NCBI GenBank assembly: GCA_042408445.1
Contig: JBHORC010000039.1
Location: 62,001 to 126,000 of the forward strand
Length of the DNA stretch: 64,000 nt
Source of the DNA: CF-46 sp042408445
GTDB lineage: Bacteria > Chloroflexota > Limnocylindria > Limnocylindrales > CSP1-4
Direction: 5' to 3'
The position numbers were made by a program, and so were the translations under genes. Of the stretch, positions 34,359-42,992 are shown piece by piece. A model generated the notes under the pieces. It did no database searches. It had not been told where the DNA came from and saw only the letters and a list, made by a program, of their open reading frames with translations. Each line of letters starts with the position of its first letter. Positions within the stretch are counted from its first letter, which is position 1.

Positions 34359-35272
34359 AGATCTCGATCGTGGTCGCCGTGTATCACAACGAAGGGTCGA
34401 TCACCAAGACCCACGAGGGCATTCAGCACGTCTTCGCGCAACTCCCCCAGCACGAGTACGAGCTCGTGTTCGTGGACGACGGATCGAAGGACGGGTCCCT
34501 TCAGGAGATCCTTCGTCTGCGCGAGCAGGACCACCGCGTCAAGGCCATCACGTTCACCAGGAATTTCGGCCAGATGGCGGCGATGCTTGCCGGGTTCAAG
34601 GAAGCGACCGGCGATGCGGTCATCAACATGTCCGCCGACCTCCAGGACCCCGTGGATCTGATCCCACAGATGATCGAGAAGTGGGAAGCCGGGTCCGAAT
34701 TGGTCGTGTGCTTTCGCATCGAGCGCGCCGACAGTCTCTCTGCTCGGACCGTGTCTCGACTGGCGTACGGACTGCTCCGGCTGTCGCTTCCAGAGATTCC
34801 AAAGGGCGGCTTCGACTTCGTCCTGATGGATCGAGTCGTGATGGACTCGTTCAACGCCATTGACGTCCGCCACCGCTTCTTCCAGGGCGATCTCCTGTGG
34901 GCGGGCTATCGAACCGCCTTCATTCCCTACCAGCGCCAGAAGCGGACGATCGGCCGGTCGCAATACAACTTCGGCAAGAAGCTGAAGAACTTCCTCGACG
35001 CATTCCTCGACGCGTCGTACCTGCCGATCCGGTTCATCTCATTGCTCGGCTTCCTCACCGCAGGTCTCGGATTCATCTACTCCGTCACCGTCGTCATCAG
35101 CTGGATGGCCGGCGACACACCATTCACCGGTTGGGCGCCCCTGATGATCGTGATCCTCTTCGTCGGTGGCCTGATCATGATCATGCTCGGCGTCATCGGG
35201 GAATACGTCTGGCGGATCAACGAAGAGGTCCGGAAGAGACCGAACTACGTCGTCCGTGACAAGTATCTCTAG
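34355..35272 (+). CDS. GtrB-like membrane-anchored GT2 (polyprenyl-phosphate glycosyltransferase)
   Basis: 305 residues. A cytosolic GT-A domain (1-225) carries FVDDGSKDGS (39-48) and the metal-binding SADLQDP (93-99), with RHRFFQGDLLWAGYRT and RTIGRSQYNFGKKLKNF before the membrane. Two C-terminal helices follow (about 228-250 and 262-290), then a conserved tail EYVWRINEEVRKRPNYVV. This is the layout of GtrB/ArnC enzymes, which load a sugar onto undecaprenyl phosphate. The GtrA-like protein at 28879 could be its flippase partner even though six other genes lie between them. Confidence 0.9.
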   Translation: MKISIVVAVYHNEGSITKTHEGIQHVFAQLPQHEYELVFVDDGSKDGSLQEILRLREQDHRVKAITFTRNFGQMAAMLAGFKEATGDAVINMSADLQDPVDLIPQMIEKWEAGSELVVCFRIERADSLSARTVSRLAYGLLRLSLPEIPKGGFDFVLMDRVVMDSFNAIDVRHRFFQGDLLWAGYRTAFIPYQRQKRTIGRSQYNFGKKLKNFLDAFLDASYLPIRFISLLGFLTAGLGFIYSVTVVISWMAGDTPFTGWAPLMIVILFVGGLIMIMLGVIGEYVWRINEEVRKRPNYVVRDKYL

Positions 35273-36449
35273 GCTCCTCCGGAACCTGGCGAGTCCTCGG
35301 GCGCGGCTTGGGCTGCCAGCTGATCGCGTCCTACCGCTCTGGTTCCTGGGTTGGAGCGCCATCCGGATCCAGCAGCTCGGATGGACTGGCCTTTCGTGGG
35401 ACCTCTCCTTCATCGGCCGCGACTTCTGGATCTATCGGAACGCGGCCCTCAACCTGATCAGCGGGGTCGATCCGTGGCAGGCCAGTTCGTCATGGAACGG
35501 CGCGAACTGGCACTTCGCCGCCCTGCCGACTGCGGCTCAGGTGTTCGTCCCGTTCGCGTGGCTCGAACCGTCCGTCGCGATCGCAATCTTCGTGGTCCTC
35601 ACCGTTGTCACGCTCGTCGCCGGTCTGAGGACCCTTGGATTGCCGATCTGGTGGCTGCTGTTCCCGCCCACGATGGAAGGCCTCGTCGCAGGAAACCCGC
35701 AGATCCTGGTGATCGGACTCCTCCTCGTCGCCGCCGGCCCCATCCGAACGCGGGCGGCTGCAATCGCAGTTCCGGTCGCGCGCGCCGTGGCGATCGCGCT
35801 GAAGGTGTATGCGCTCGTGCCGACGATCGCCCGAATGGAGAAGCGGTCGCTCGTCGCGGGCGGCTTGTTTCTCGCGATCTCTATCGGCCTAGCGGCGGGC
35901 GTCTGGCAGTCGTACCTGGCCCAGTTCGGAATGATCAGCACGCGCGTGGTCACGGAGTCGAATGGAGGCCTTTCCGCCGCGCTCTTCCTCCGGCCTAGCG
36001 TGTTCGGAACGGCTCTGCCCGCGGACGAGACACTCCGGCAGGCGACCGGGCTCGCGGTGTACGGCCTGATCGCGCTGCTCGTCCTCATCGTTGCGATCCG
36101 CGACGTCCGCTCCGCGGGATGGCTTGCCGCTCCGCTGCTCTGGCCGGCGGCGGAGTACCACCTCGCGACGATGGCGATCCCCGTCGCGCGCCGGGCGTCA
36201 ATCTGGCTCATCGCCGTTCCGACGGTCCCGACGTACCTCTTCGGCTTGATCGTTCTCGCCTACGAAATCACCGCGGGCCGCAGGGCAATCAGCCGGCAAT
36301 CGGCGCCCGTTCCACTTGCCTCGTGGTTGAGGTCCGCCGTGGTGGCTACCCGGGTCGGCAAGGGTGAATCGGGAGGTACTGGTGGGGGGTTGCTCGCTGG
36401 CACCGTCAGCTCGGAACATGGGCCGAACATTCACGAACCCACGGGGTAG
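35256..36449 (+). CDS. GT87-like membrane protein
   Basis: 397 residues from GTG 35256, overlapping the GT2 gene by 17 bases. The acidic loop is LSFIGRDFWIYRNAALNLIS, followed by GANWHFAALPTAAQVFVPF. The lysine loop ALKVYALVPTIARMEKR lacks the usual proline in the same way as the protein at 14438, and WPAAEYHLATMAIPVARRAS also matches that protein. The final 60 residues are polar and Gly/Ser-rich and end inside the next gene's possible start region. Probably adds a sugar outside the membrane, using the donor made by the adjacent GtrB-like enzyme. Confidence 0.8.
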   Translation: MTSISRLLRNLASPRARLGLPADRVLPLWFLGWSAIRIQQLGWTGLSWDLSFIGRDFWIYRNAALNLISGVDPWQASSSWNGANWHFAALPTAAQVFVPFAWLEPSVAIAIFVVLTVVTLVAGLRTLGLPIWWLLFPPTMEGLVAGNPQILVIGLLLVAAGPIRTRAAAIAVPVARAVAIALKVYALVPTIARMEKRSLVAGGLFLAISIGLAAGVWQSYLAQFGMISTRVVTESNGGLSAALFLRPSVFGTALPADETLRQATGLAVYGLIALLVLIVAIRDVRSAGWLAAPLLWPAAEYHLATMAIPVARRASIWLIAVPTVPTYLFGLIVLAYEITAGRRAISRQSAPVPLASWLRSAVVATRVGKGESGGTGGGLLAGTVSSEHGPNIHEPTG

Positions 36450-37182
36450 CCAATCCTTGTCGTCGACGCAGCCTCCGACCGTCGCCGTCGTCATTCCCGC
36501 CCTCAACGAGGCCGGGAAGATCGGCCGCGTCCTGGACAAGCTTCCGAAGGACGGTCGGTTCGAGGCGATCGTCGTGGATGACGGGTCGACCGATGGAACC
36601 GGCGACGAGGCGCGCGCGCATGGCGCCGCGGTCGTCATCCGCCACGAGCAGCGGGGTGGCGTCGGGGCGGCCATTCGCCACGGCTGGAAGGAGGGCCTTC
36701 GCCGAGAGCGGCCATATCTCGCCCTCCTCTCCGGCGATGACCAGCACGAACCGGGCGAGCTCGTCCGCGCGCTCGAAGCGCTCGAAGCAACTGGCGCTGA
36801 CTACGTCCAGGGATCTCGCTGGCGCCCCGGCGGCAGGGTCGAGGGAGCGATCGGCAGCCGCGGCTTCGGGACGCGGCTCTATTCGCTCGTCTTCTCCGTC
36901 CTCGCGCTCCGTCGGGTGACCGACGCGACGAACGGCTTCCGGGTCTTCAAGGCAGACATCCTTCGCGACCCGAAGATCGACCTGGACCAGGAGTGGCTCA
37001 CGAGCTACGACCTGGAGCCGTACGTCCTGTACAAGGCGATCCGGCGGGGGTATCGCGTGATCGAGGTTCCCTGTACGGTCCGGTACCACGCGACCGAGGG
37101 CTACACGAAGATGCGCGGGATCAAGGACTGGTGGCGGCTCTTCCGGCCCGCCGTGCTGCTTCGGACGGGGGTGAAGCGATGA
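36418..37182 (+). CDS. GT2 family glycosyltransferase
   Basis: 254 residues from ATG 36418. The core starts VAVVIPALNEAGKIGRVLDK, with VVDDGSTDGTGDEARA and LLSGDDQHEPGELVRAL as the metal-binding region, then DATNGFRVFKADIL. No membrane helices. The start is unsure: ATG 36418 overlaps the previous gene by 32 bases; TTG 36457, seven bases after that gene's stop, would give a 241-residue protein beginning MSSTQPPTVAVV. The enzyme resembles dolichol-phosphate mannose synthases lacking an anchor. It is coupled to the epimerase gene by ATGA. Confidence 0.88.
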   Translation: MGRTFTNPRGSQSLSSTQPPTVAVVIPALNEAGKIGRVLDKLPKDGRFEAIVVDDGSTDGTGDEARAHGAAVVIRHEQRGGVGAAIRHGWKEGLRRERPYLALLSGDDQHEPGELVRALEALEATGADYVQGSRWRPGGRVEGAIGSRGFGTRLYSLVFSVLALRRVTDATNGFRVFKADILRDPKIDLDQEWLTSYDLEPYVLYKAIRRGYRVIEVPCTVRYHATEGYTKMRGIKDWWRLFRPAVLLRTGVKR

Positions 37183-38204
37183 CCGAGATGCAGCCGATGG
37201 CCGACCAGATCGCCCGTGCCTTCTCGGGTCGCCGCGTGCTCGTGACCGGCGGAGCCGGCTTCGTCGCCGGGTCGCTCGTCCGGCGCCTGGTCTCGGCCGG
37301 AGCTCGTGTCACCGTCCTGGACGACCTCTTCACGGGCCGGGCCGAGGTCGTCCCGACCGGCGCGGAGCTCGTCGTCGGGTCCGTCGTCGACGAGCCGCTC
37401 GTCCGGGACCTCGTGGGAAACGCGTCGGTGGTCTTCCACATGGCGGCGCGGAACATCATCGCCAGCACCAAGGATCCCCGCGAGGACTTCGCCACGAACA
37501 TCGGCGGAACGCTCAACGTCCTCCTCGCCGCCCGCGACCTCAAAGTGGACCGCGTCGTCTACACCGGTTCCACCTCGATCTACGGCAACCCCCGCACGAT
37601 CCCGATCAACGAGGACGATCCGCCCGTGGCGCTCTCGCCGTACGCCGTGAGCAAGCTCGGCGGCGAGCTGTACTGCAACGCCTTCTACGAGAACTACGGC
37701 GTTCCGGTGTCGGTCGTCCGGTATTCGAACGTCTTCGGGATCGGCCAGCGGCCGGACAACCCGTATTGCGGCGTCATCGGCAAGTTCTTCGCGGCGGCGT
37801 TCGAAGGCCGCCCGCTGCAGATCCATGGCGATGGCGAGCAGACCCGCGACTACACGTACATCGACGATGCCGTCGACGCGACGCTGCTGGCCGCGATCCG
37901 GCCGCGCGCCGAGGGCGAGGTCTTCAATGTCGGGACCGGCATCGAGACGTCCGTCAACGAGCTGGCCCTGAAGATCGGGCGGGCGATCGGCGTCGACGTC
38001 GAGCTGATCCACATCGACCGCCGCGACATCGACAACATCCGCCGTCGAGTGGTGAACATCGAGAAGGCGCGCCGCATGCTTCGATGGGCGCCGCAGGTCA
38101 CGCTTCTCTCGGGCCTCGAGCGCACCGCGCAGTGGATGCGCTCCGCGTCCTTCGAGCCGGTCGCCGAGCAGAGCCCAGCGCCGGTCAGCGCACCGTCGAG
38201 GTGA
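37179..38204 (+). CDS. NAD-dependent sugar epimerase/dehydratase (SDR)
   Basis: 341 residues. The glycine motif is VLVTGGAGFVAGSLVRRLVS (about 20-39), with TVLDDLFTGRAEVV for NAD ribose binding. The catalytic residues lie in VYTGSTSIYGN and SPYAVSKLGGELYCNAFYEN (Tyr-x-x-x-Lys). The C-terminal half has RYSNVFGIGQRPDNPYCGVI, IHGDGEQTRDYTYIDDAVDA and FNVGTGIETSVNELA, close to UDP-glucose 4-epimerases and UDP-glucuronate decarboxylases. It is a distant paralogue of the epimerase at 25976. Coupled on both sides to GT2 genes by four-base overlaps. Confidence 0.92.
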   Translation: MTEMQPMADQIARAFSGRRVLVTGGAGFVAGSLVRRLVSAGARVTVLDDLFTGRAEVVPTGAELVVGSVVDEPLVRDLVGNASVVFHMAARNIIASTKDPREDFATNIGGTLNVLLAARDLKVDRVVYTGSTSIYGNPRTIPINEDDPPVALSPYAVSKLGGELYCNAFYENYGVPVSVVRYSNVFGIGQRPDNPYCGVIGKFFAAAFEGRPLQIHGDGEQTRDYTYIDDAVDATLLAAIRPRAEGEVFNVGTGIETSVNELALKIGRAIGVDVELIHIDRRDIDNIRRRVVNIEKARRMLRWAPQVTLLSGLERTAQWMRSASFEPVAEQSPAPVSAPSR

Positions 38205-38944
38205 CCCAGGCGGGTCCGGAGCTCTCGATCGTCGTCCCGGTCTACAACGAGGGCGAAGCGGTCGAGCCTGTCCTTCGGGCGCTCGACGCTGGCGTCTCGA
38301 CCCCGCACGAGATCGTCGTCGTCTACGACTTCGATGGCGACACCACCGTCCCGGTCGTTGCGCGCCTCGCCGGCGAGATTCCGGGCCTGCGCGGGCTGCG
38401 GAATGACCTCGGTCGCGGCGTCCTGAACGCGATGCGGGCCGGGATCGCCGGCACGTCCGCGCCCTACGTCCTGATCTCGATGGCGGACGGCTCGGACGAG
38501 CCCCACATCGTCGACTCGATGGTCGCCCTCGCCCGGAACGGTGCCGACGTCGTCGCGGCCAGCCGGTACATGCGCGGCGGTCGCCAGATCGGCGGCCCGA
38601 TCATCAAGCGGCTGATGAGCCGGGCGGCCGGCCTGAGCCTCCACTGGGTCGCGGGCGTGCCGACCCACGACCCGACGAACAACTTCAAGCTCTACCGCCG
38701 CTCCTTCCTCGACGCCACCCCGATCGAGAGCACGGCAGGCTTCGAGCTTGCCCTCGAGCTCACGGTCAAGGCGACGCTCGACGGCCGGCGGGTCGAGGAG
38801 GTCCCGACGACGTGGCGCGACCGAACCGCCGGCGAGAGCAACTTCAAGCTCCGGAAGTGGCTACCCCACTACCTGCGGTGGTACGTCGCGGCGCTGCGCG
38901 GCCGGCTGCGGCGGCGACCAGCTCGGCCGGCGGACGCCGGTTAG
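38201..38944 (+). CDS. GT2 family glycosyltransferase, dolichyl-phosphate mannose synthase-like
   Basis: 247 residues from GTG 38201. It opens with LSIVVPVYNEGEAVEPVLRA. The nucleotide-binding loop reads VVVYDFDGDTT instead of the common DDGS. It continues with RNDLGRGVLNAMRAGIAGT, ISMADGSDEPHIVDSMV and THDPTNNFKLYRRSFLDATP. The tail is Arg/Pro-rich. The 3' end overlaps the minus-strand gene at 38861 by 84 bases. It is probably the last gene of the long plus-strand polysaccharide run. Confidence 0.88.
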   Translation: MTQAGPELSIVVPVYNEGEAVEPVLRALDAGVSTPHEIVVVYDFDGDTTVPVVARLAGEIPGLRGLRNDLGRGVLNAMRAGIAGTSAPYVLISMADGSDEPHIVDSMVALARNGADVVAASRYMRGGRQIGGPIIKRLMSRAAGLSLHWVAGVPTHDPTNNFKLYRRSFLDATPIESTAGFELALELTVKATLDGRRVEEVPTTWRDRTAGESNFKLRKWLPHYLRWYVAALRGRLRRRPARPADAG

Positions 38945-39622
38945 CCAGGCGACGAGCGGCGCGACCATCAGGGGCAGCGTCGGCAGGTTGTAGATCAGGC
39001 TGACGTTCGAGTTCCGGACGACGGCGAACCAGTCGAGCCAGACCCGGGCGAACGGGATCGACGCGACGACGAGGATCGCGAGCGCGATCCACCACGACCG
39101 GTGACGGATGCCGAGCAGGGCGATCGGCGCGAACGTCGGCTTCGCGACGACAAGCACGAACGGCCACGCGAACACCGTGCCCGCGGCGATCGCTGCGACG
39201 ACCCACATCGACGGGTTGCCGAACACGAAGACGTTCAGCGACTTCTCGAACGCAACGATCGCCCCGATCACGACCCACGCCCAGAGCGGCGGTCGATGGA
39301 CGGCCATCGCGCCGACAAGGATCGCGATGGGGACGGCCCACCAGAGGATGGCCGGCAGCCAGATGAACGGGATGAACAGGAGGAACGCCGTCGGCGGGTA
39401 GAGGATGGCGCCGTCGCTGATCTCGTACGGCCGGGCGATCTGCCACGGCCAGTACGGCGTGCCCGTGTCGAGCAGGCGTCGCGCGGCGTCGACGTGCCAC
39501 CGATAGTCCAGCCCGAAGGCCGGATTCGTGAGCGCCTGCTGGACGAAGACGAAGGCGATCCAGACGAGCTCGAGCCCGAGGATCGTGGCAAGGACGACAC
39601 GAACGCCGCGACCGAGCGTCAT
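38861..39622 (-). CDS. Short GT87-like membrane protein, 'KPT-AP' subgroup
   Basis: 253 residues. FGLDYRWHVDAARRLLDTGT, ILYPPTAFLLFIPFIWLP and the lysine loop VVAKPTFAPIALLGIRHRSW place it with the short proteins at 10076 and 15453. ATG 39622 overlaps the upstream GT-C gene as ATGA, so the two are co-translated. The last 84 bases lie inside the convergent GT2 gene, where this protein encodes its Pro/Arg/Gln-rich tail. Confidence 0.8.
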   Translation of the reverse strand: MTLGRGVRVVLATILGLELVWIAFVFVQQALTNPAFGLDYRWHVDAARRLLDTGTPYWPWQIARPYEISDGAILYPPTAFLLFIPFIWLPAILWWAVPIAILVGAMAVHRPPLWAWVVIGAIVAFEKSLNVFVFGNPSMWVVAAIAAGTVFAWPFVLVVAKPTFAPIALLGIRHRSWWIALAILVVASIPFARVWLDWFAVVRNSNVSLIYNLPTLPLMVAPLVAWLTGVRRPSWSPPQPAAQRRDVPPQVVG

Positions 39623-40923
39623 GTCGGCAACGGTTCCGCGCGACCCTCACTCGATCCGCGTCCGGGTTCGAGCGACTCGCTTCGCAGCAGGGTGGCCGTC
39701 ACGCTCAGGATGGCCAGCATGGCGATCGATCCGAGGATCCCGACGCTCCCGCCGAACGGGAGGACGTTCCGGATCGCCGGGGTCGGCGGCACAGCAGCGA
39801 GGACATTGAGCGTGAACACGGCACCGAAGGCGAGGGTCGCGACGAGGGCGCGGAGATCCGGAAACGCGAGGGGAAGGAACGCAAGCACGGCGTAGGCGTA
39901 CCGCTCGTGCATCGACGTCAGGAGCGCGAAGGCGACCAGCGCGGAGGCCGCCAGTCCATAGGCGAGCGCTCGCGGCGATCGGGATCGGAACACCATCGCG
40001 AAGACGGCGACCTCGCCAATCAGCGCGAGGACGTATCCGACATGTCGGAGCGTGATCGGACCGAAAACCCTTGCGTTATCGGACACGAAGGCGTCGCCGG
40101 CGAAGAACCCCTGGACGAGCCACCACAGGTTCCACGCGCGGATCGAGAGGATCGCAAAGACGTCGCTCTGGTAGGCGGCGACGTTTGCCGAGTAGTGCTG
40201 GATTCCTGCGGCCGGGATGAATGGCAGCCACACGACCACGATCACGGCCGCACCGACGGCCGCCGCCCGTACCGCGCCGCGAAGTCCGTCGCGCGCCAGG
40301 AACCACGCGGCAAACGGCACCGCGAGCGGGAACGCCTGCGGCTTCGTCATCAGGCTGATCGCGAGGAACGCCGCGGCGGCGAGCGAGTGGCCGCGGACGG
40401 CGAGGACGAACGCGGCGACGGCCGGCGCAACGAAGAGCGACTCGTACTGGCCCCACCAAGCGCTCGTGTTGACGACCGCGGGGTGCAGCACGATCACGAG
40501 CGCACCGACGACTGCCCACCGGGGCGTCGCCCGCAGATGCCACGCGACGAGTGCGCCGATCGCGAGGTCGGCGAGGCTCGCCGGCGCCTTCATGACCGCC
40601 CGGATCGCCGGGTCCGCCGAGGTGGTCACCGTCCGCAGCGCGGGCTCGATGGCGCCGAGCGTGGCCCAGAGATAGACCATCACCGGCGGAAACGAGATGT
40701 CCTGGTCGTACGCGTGGCCGATCGGGCCTACGGCCACGCCATGCGCCCACAGCACGAACTGGTCCAGATCGCCGACGAGACCGGGCGTCGGCAGGAGCGC
40801 GATCCGCACGATGAGCCCGACGATCATGATCGCGGCGAGAGCGACAAGGGCGAGCCAGCGCTCGCGGGTCGGGTCGATCGAGCGCGCGGCCGTCGGTCGA
40901 AGGTGCGTGCGCGCGGCGGTCAT
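39619..40923 (-). CDS. GT-C membrane mannosyltransferase-like protein
   Basis: 434 residues, normal family length. After the first helix comes TPGLVGDLDQFVLWAHGVAV, with the Asp-x-Asp typical of the catalytic loop in PMT/PIG-M-like enzymes. IGHAYDQDISFPPVMVYLWA follows, then WWGQYESLFVAPAVAAF and ISLMTKPQAFPLAVPFAAWF, a KPQ-x-x-P form of the lysine loop. MHERYAYAVLAFLPLAF near the end is a well-known mark of dolichyl-phosphate mannose-dependent GT-C proteins in bacteria and archaea. It probably uses polyprenyl-phosphate mannose. Confidence 0.88.
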   Translation of the reverse strand: MTAARTHLRPTAARSIDPTRERWLALVALAAIMIVGLIVRIALLPTPGLVGDLDQFVLWAHGVAVGPIGHAYDQDISFPPVMVYLWATLGAIEPALRTVTTSADPAIRAVMKAPASLADLAIGALVAWHLRATPRWAVVGALVIVLHPAVVNTSAWWGQYESLFVAPAVAAFVLAVRGHSLAAAAFLAISLMTKPQAFPLAVPFAAWFLARDGLRGAVRAAAVGAAVIVVVWLPFIPAAGIQHYSANVAAYQSDVFAILSIRAWNLWWLVQGFFAGDAFVSDNARVFGPITLRHVGYVLALIGEVAVFAMVFRSRSPRALAYGLAASALVAFALLTSMHERYAYAVLAFLPLAFPDLRALVATLAFGAVFTLNVLAAVPPTPAIRNVLPFGGSVGILGSIAMLAILSVTATLLRSESLEPGRGSSEGRAEPLPT

Positions 40924-41035
40924 CCTGCCGGTCGATCAGCGTGTCGAGCCACGGCGAGATCATCCCAGCCGCGTCGAGTGGCCAGACTGGGTCGATCGTA
41001 CGGGCGGCGTGCCACCCCTCGCCCAGGGAGACTGA

Positions 41036-42157
41036 TCAGGCCGGGCGCGTCGACCAGTAGCGTTCGGCCGCCCCGCCCCAGCCGTTCAGGAGCGCCGTCT
41101 TGCGCCCGTGGGCGCGGACCTGTCGAGCCATCTCCTTCGTCGACGTGAAGAGTCGATCGATCTGGCTCGCGTAGATGTTGATGCCCGTGATCTTCCGCTC
41201 GAGCTGGTCGCCGATGTCGGCGTACTCGGGCGCGAGCGACACGTCGGCCGGCAGGTTCGCGAAGGCACGCGGCGGCAGATCGTCGATGCGGGTGAAGTCG
41301 TTCCACCACGCGTACGGGAAGTCCTCGTAGAACGACACAATCCCGGCGTACTCGGGCCCGGGCATCACCCAGCGCCGGCCTTCGTCGAGCAGCCGGACAC
41401 CGACCTCCCGACACAGCTGATGGTCCACATGGTTGCCGATCCCCAGCGGGACATACAGCTTTTGTGGCTCGAGCCGGGTGATCTCGCGGCGAAGGATCTC
41501 GAACGGCGCCGAATCGTCGTCGCGGGGCGCGTTCAGGAGCTCCTCGTCGTTGGCGTAGCCCCGGAACACGGCGTCGGGCAGGTCGAGGAAGACGATCGAG
41601 GCCTCCGCGAAGGCGGCGTACATCTCATCTTCGAGCCGGCGCTGGGCCATCACCTCGCCCGCGTCGGCCGCCTCGACCAGCTCATCGGTCGCAACCGCGC
41701 CCTGCGTGCTGACCTCGTCCATGAGCCGTTGCCCGGCGAGGGGTTCGCTGCGGATGCTCGCGCGCCGATACCACGATGAGCGCTGCCAGAAGCGCTTGGC
41801 GGCCGCGTCGGCGTCCGCCTGGGTCGCATCGAGTCGCTCGTCCGTTGCCGCCCATGCCGGGAGGGTGTCCGCGTCGCCGTAGACCGGGAAATCGGCGCCG
41901 ATATGCGCCCGGTTGAACGCCTCCGTCACCGGCCACATCGTCTTCGTGCCGAAGCCGAGCGCCTCGCGCTGATACGTCGTCAGGTCGAGCGGTCCGTTGC
42001 CGTTTCCGGCGCCCGCGCCGTTGCCGCCCGCGGAGCCCGCGCCGGAGAACACGGTGAGGATCGTGACGTTCTGGCCGAGCTCGCGGAGGCTCGCGATCAG
42101 CCCGCCGCACGAGAGGGCGACGTCGTCGGGATGGGGCGCGACGAAGACATGCGTCAT
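41036..42157 (-). CDS. LmbE/PIG-L family deacetylase
   Basis: 373-residue zinc-dependent N-deacetylase. It begins MTHVFVAPHPDDVALSCGGL, with the metal-binding HPDD at 9-12. A third ligand is expected in GNHVDHQLCREVG. There is a Gly/Asn-rich loop at about 45-56. ATG 42157 is preferred to the longer frame from 42214 because a TATACT box at 42167-42172 lies 9 bases ahead. Relatives deacetylate GlcNAc on thiols such as bacillithiol or mycothiol, on lipids, or on glycan precursors. It is larger than the usual 230-300 residues because of C-terminal additions. Substrate unknown. Confidence 0.88.
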   Translation of the reverse strand: MTHVFVAPHPDDVALSCGGLIASLRELGQNVTILTVFSGAGSAGGNGAGAGNGNGPLDLTTYQREALGFGTKTMWPVTEAFNRAHIGADFPVYGDADTLPAWAATDERLDATQADADAAAKRFWQRSSWYRRASIRSEPLAGQRLMDEVSTQGAVATDELVEAADAGEVMAQRRLEDEMYAAFAEASIVFLDLPDAVFRGYANDEELLNAPRDDDSAPFEILRREITRLEPQKLYVPLGIGNHVDHQLCREVGVRLLDEGRRWVMPGPEYAGIVSFYEDFPYAWWNDFTRIDDLPPRAFANLPADVSLAPEYADIGDQLERKITGINIYASQIDRLFTSTKEMARQVRAHGRKTALLNGWGGAAERYWSTRPA

Positions 42158-42166
42158 GGCCGGCCG

Positions 42167-42172
42167 AGTATA
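42167..42172 (-). promoter_or_regulatory. -10 box (TATACT) for the LmbE gene
   Basis: TATACT on the minus strand, 9 bases before ATG 42157. Transcription would begin one to three bases before the start codon. Confidence 0.55.
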
Positions 42173-42259
42173 CCGAGCGGGGGCTTTGCCTCGGCGTGAT
42201 GGCACGAGTGCCATCGCGAACGGATGGTGTGGTGCGCCGGAGCAAGCGCGCTCGGCGCC

Positions 42260-42976
42260 CTATCGGCCGAAGCCCGCCTCGCCGATCAACGGCACGAAGG
42301 CGACGGGTCCGTCGCTCAGCTCCTCCCATCGATCGCCGTGCCGGATCACGACGATCAGCTCCTGGTGATCCCGCGGGCCGACCGGGATCACGAGCCGTCC
42401 GCTGTCCGGCTCGAGCTGCTGCCGAAGGGGTTCGGGGATCACGGGCGCCGCCGCCGCGACGAGGATCCCGCGCCATGGCGCCCCATCCGCGGCCCCGACG
42501 CTCCCATCCCCGACGCGGACCTCCACTTGGTCACCGAACCCGAGCGTCGCGAGCCGGCGCCGGGCGTCGTCCGCGAGCCCGGGATGCCGCTCGATCGTCG
42601 TCACCCGGCAGCCCAGCTGCGCCAGGACGGCGGCCTGGTAGCCCGAGCCGGTCCCGATCTCCAGGACGCGATCGCCGGGGCCCACCGCGAGCAGCTCGGT
42701 CATCCGGGCAACGATGTAGGGCTGGCTGATCGTCTGGCCGGATGGGATCGGGAGCGCCTCGTCCGCGTACGCGGCTCGCTGCTGCTCGGGATCCAGGAAG
42801 ACTTCCCGGGGGACCGCCGCCATCGCCGCGAGGACGCGCTCGTCGGCGACGCCGCGTCGCCGGAGCTGATGCTCGACCATCGCGGCGCGGTCCTCGGCAG
42901 GCGAGGGTCCCTCGCCGAGCTGCCGGCTCGATCCGCCCATTCCACCGAGGATCGCACGGACGAGCCGACCGAGCAT
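42260..42976 (-). CDS. pcm: Protein-L-isoaspartate O-methyltransferase
   Basis: 238 residues from ATG 42976. Longer frames upstream encode only Arg/Pro-rich nonsense that overlaps the next gene. It repairs isoaspartyl residues in damaged proteins using SAM. Family marks are VEHQLRRRGVADERVLAAM, YADEALPIPSGQTISQPYIV (the acceptor-binding SGQTISQP), VLEIGTGSGYQAAVLAQLG (SAM site) and LRQQLEPDSGRLVIPVG. No signal peptide, so cytosolic. It sits 16 bases downstream of the low-complexity membrane protein gene. Confidence 0.95.
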   Translation of the reverse strand: MLGRLVRAILGGMGGSSRQLGEGPSPAEDRAAMVEHQLRRRGVADERVLAAMAAVPREVFLDPEQQRAAYADEALPIPSGQTISQPYIVARMTELLAVGPGDRVLEIGTGSGYQAAVLAQLGCRVTTIERHPGLADDARRRLATLGFGDQVEVRVGDGSVGAADGAPWRGILVAAAAPVIPEPLRQQLEPDSGRLVIPVGPRDHQELIVVIRHGDRWEELSDGPVAFVPLIGEAGFGR

Positions 42977-42992
42977 CTCGTCCCGCGGCGGC

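Noticed and set aside
27000..36450. Whole 27-36 kb polysaccharide part as a recent genomic island
   Set aside because: Composition is only mildly different (63-67% in counted samples) and there is no integrase, insertion sequence, tRNA or direct repeat at the edges; older exchange is possible but not demonstrated.
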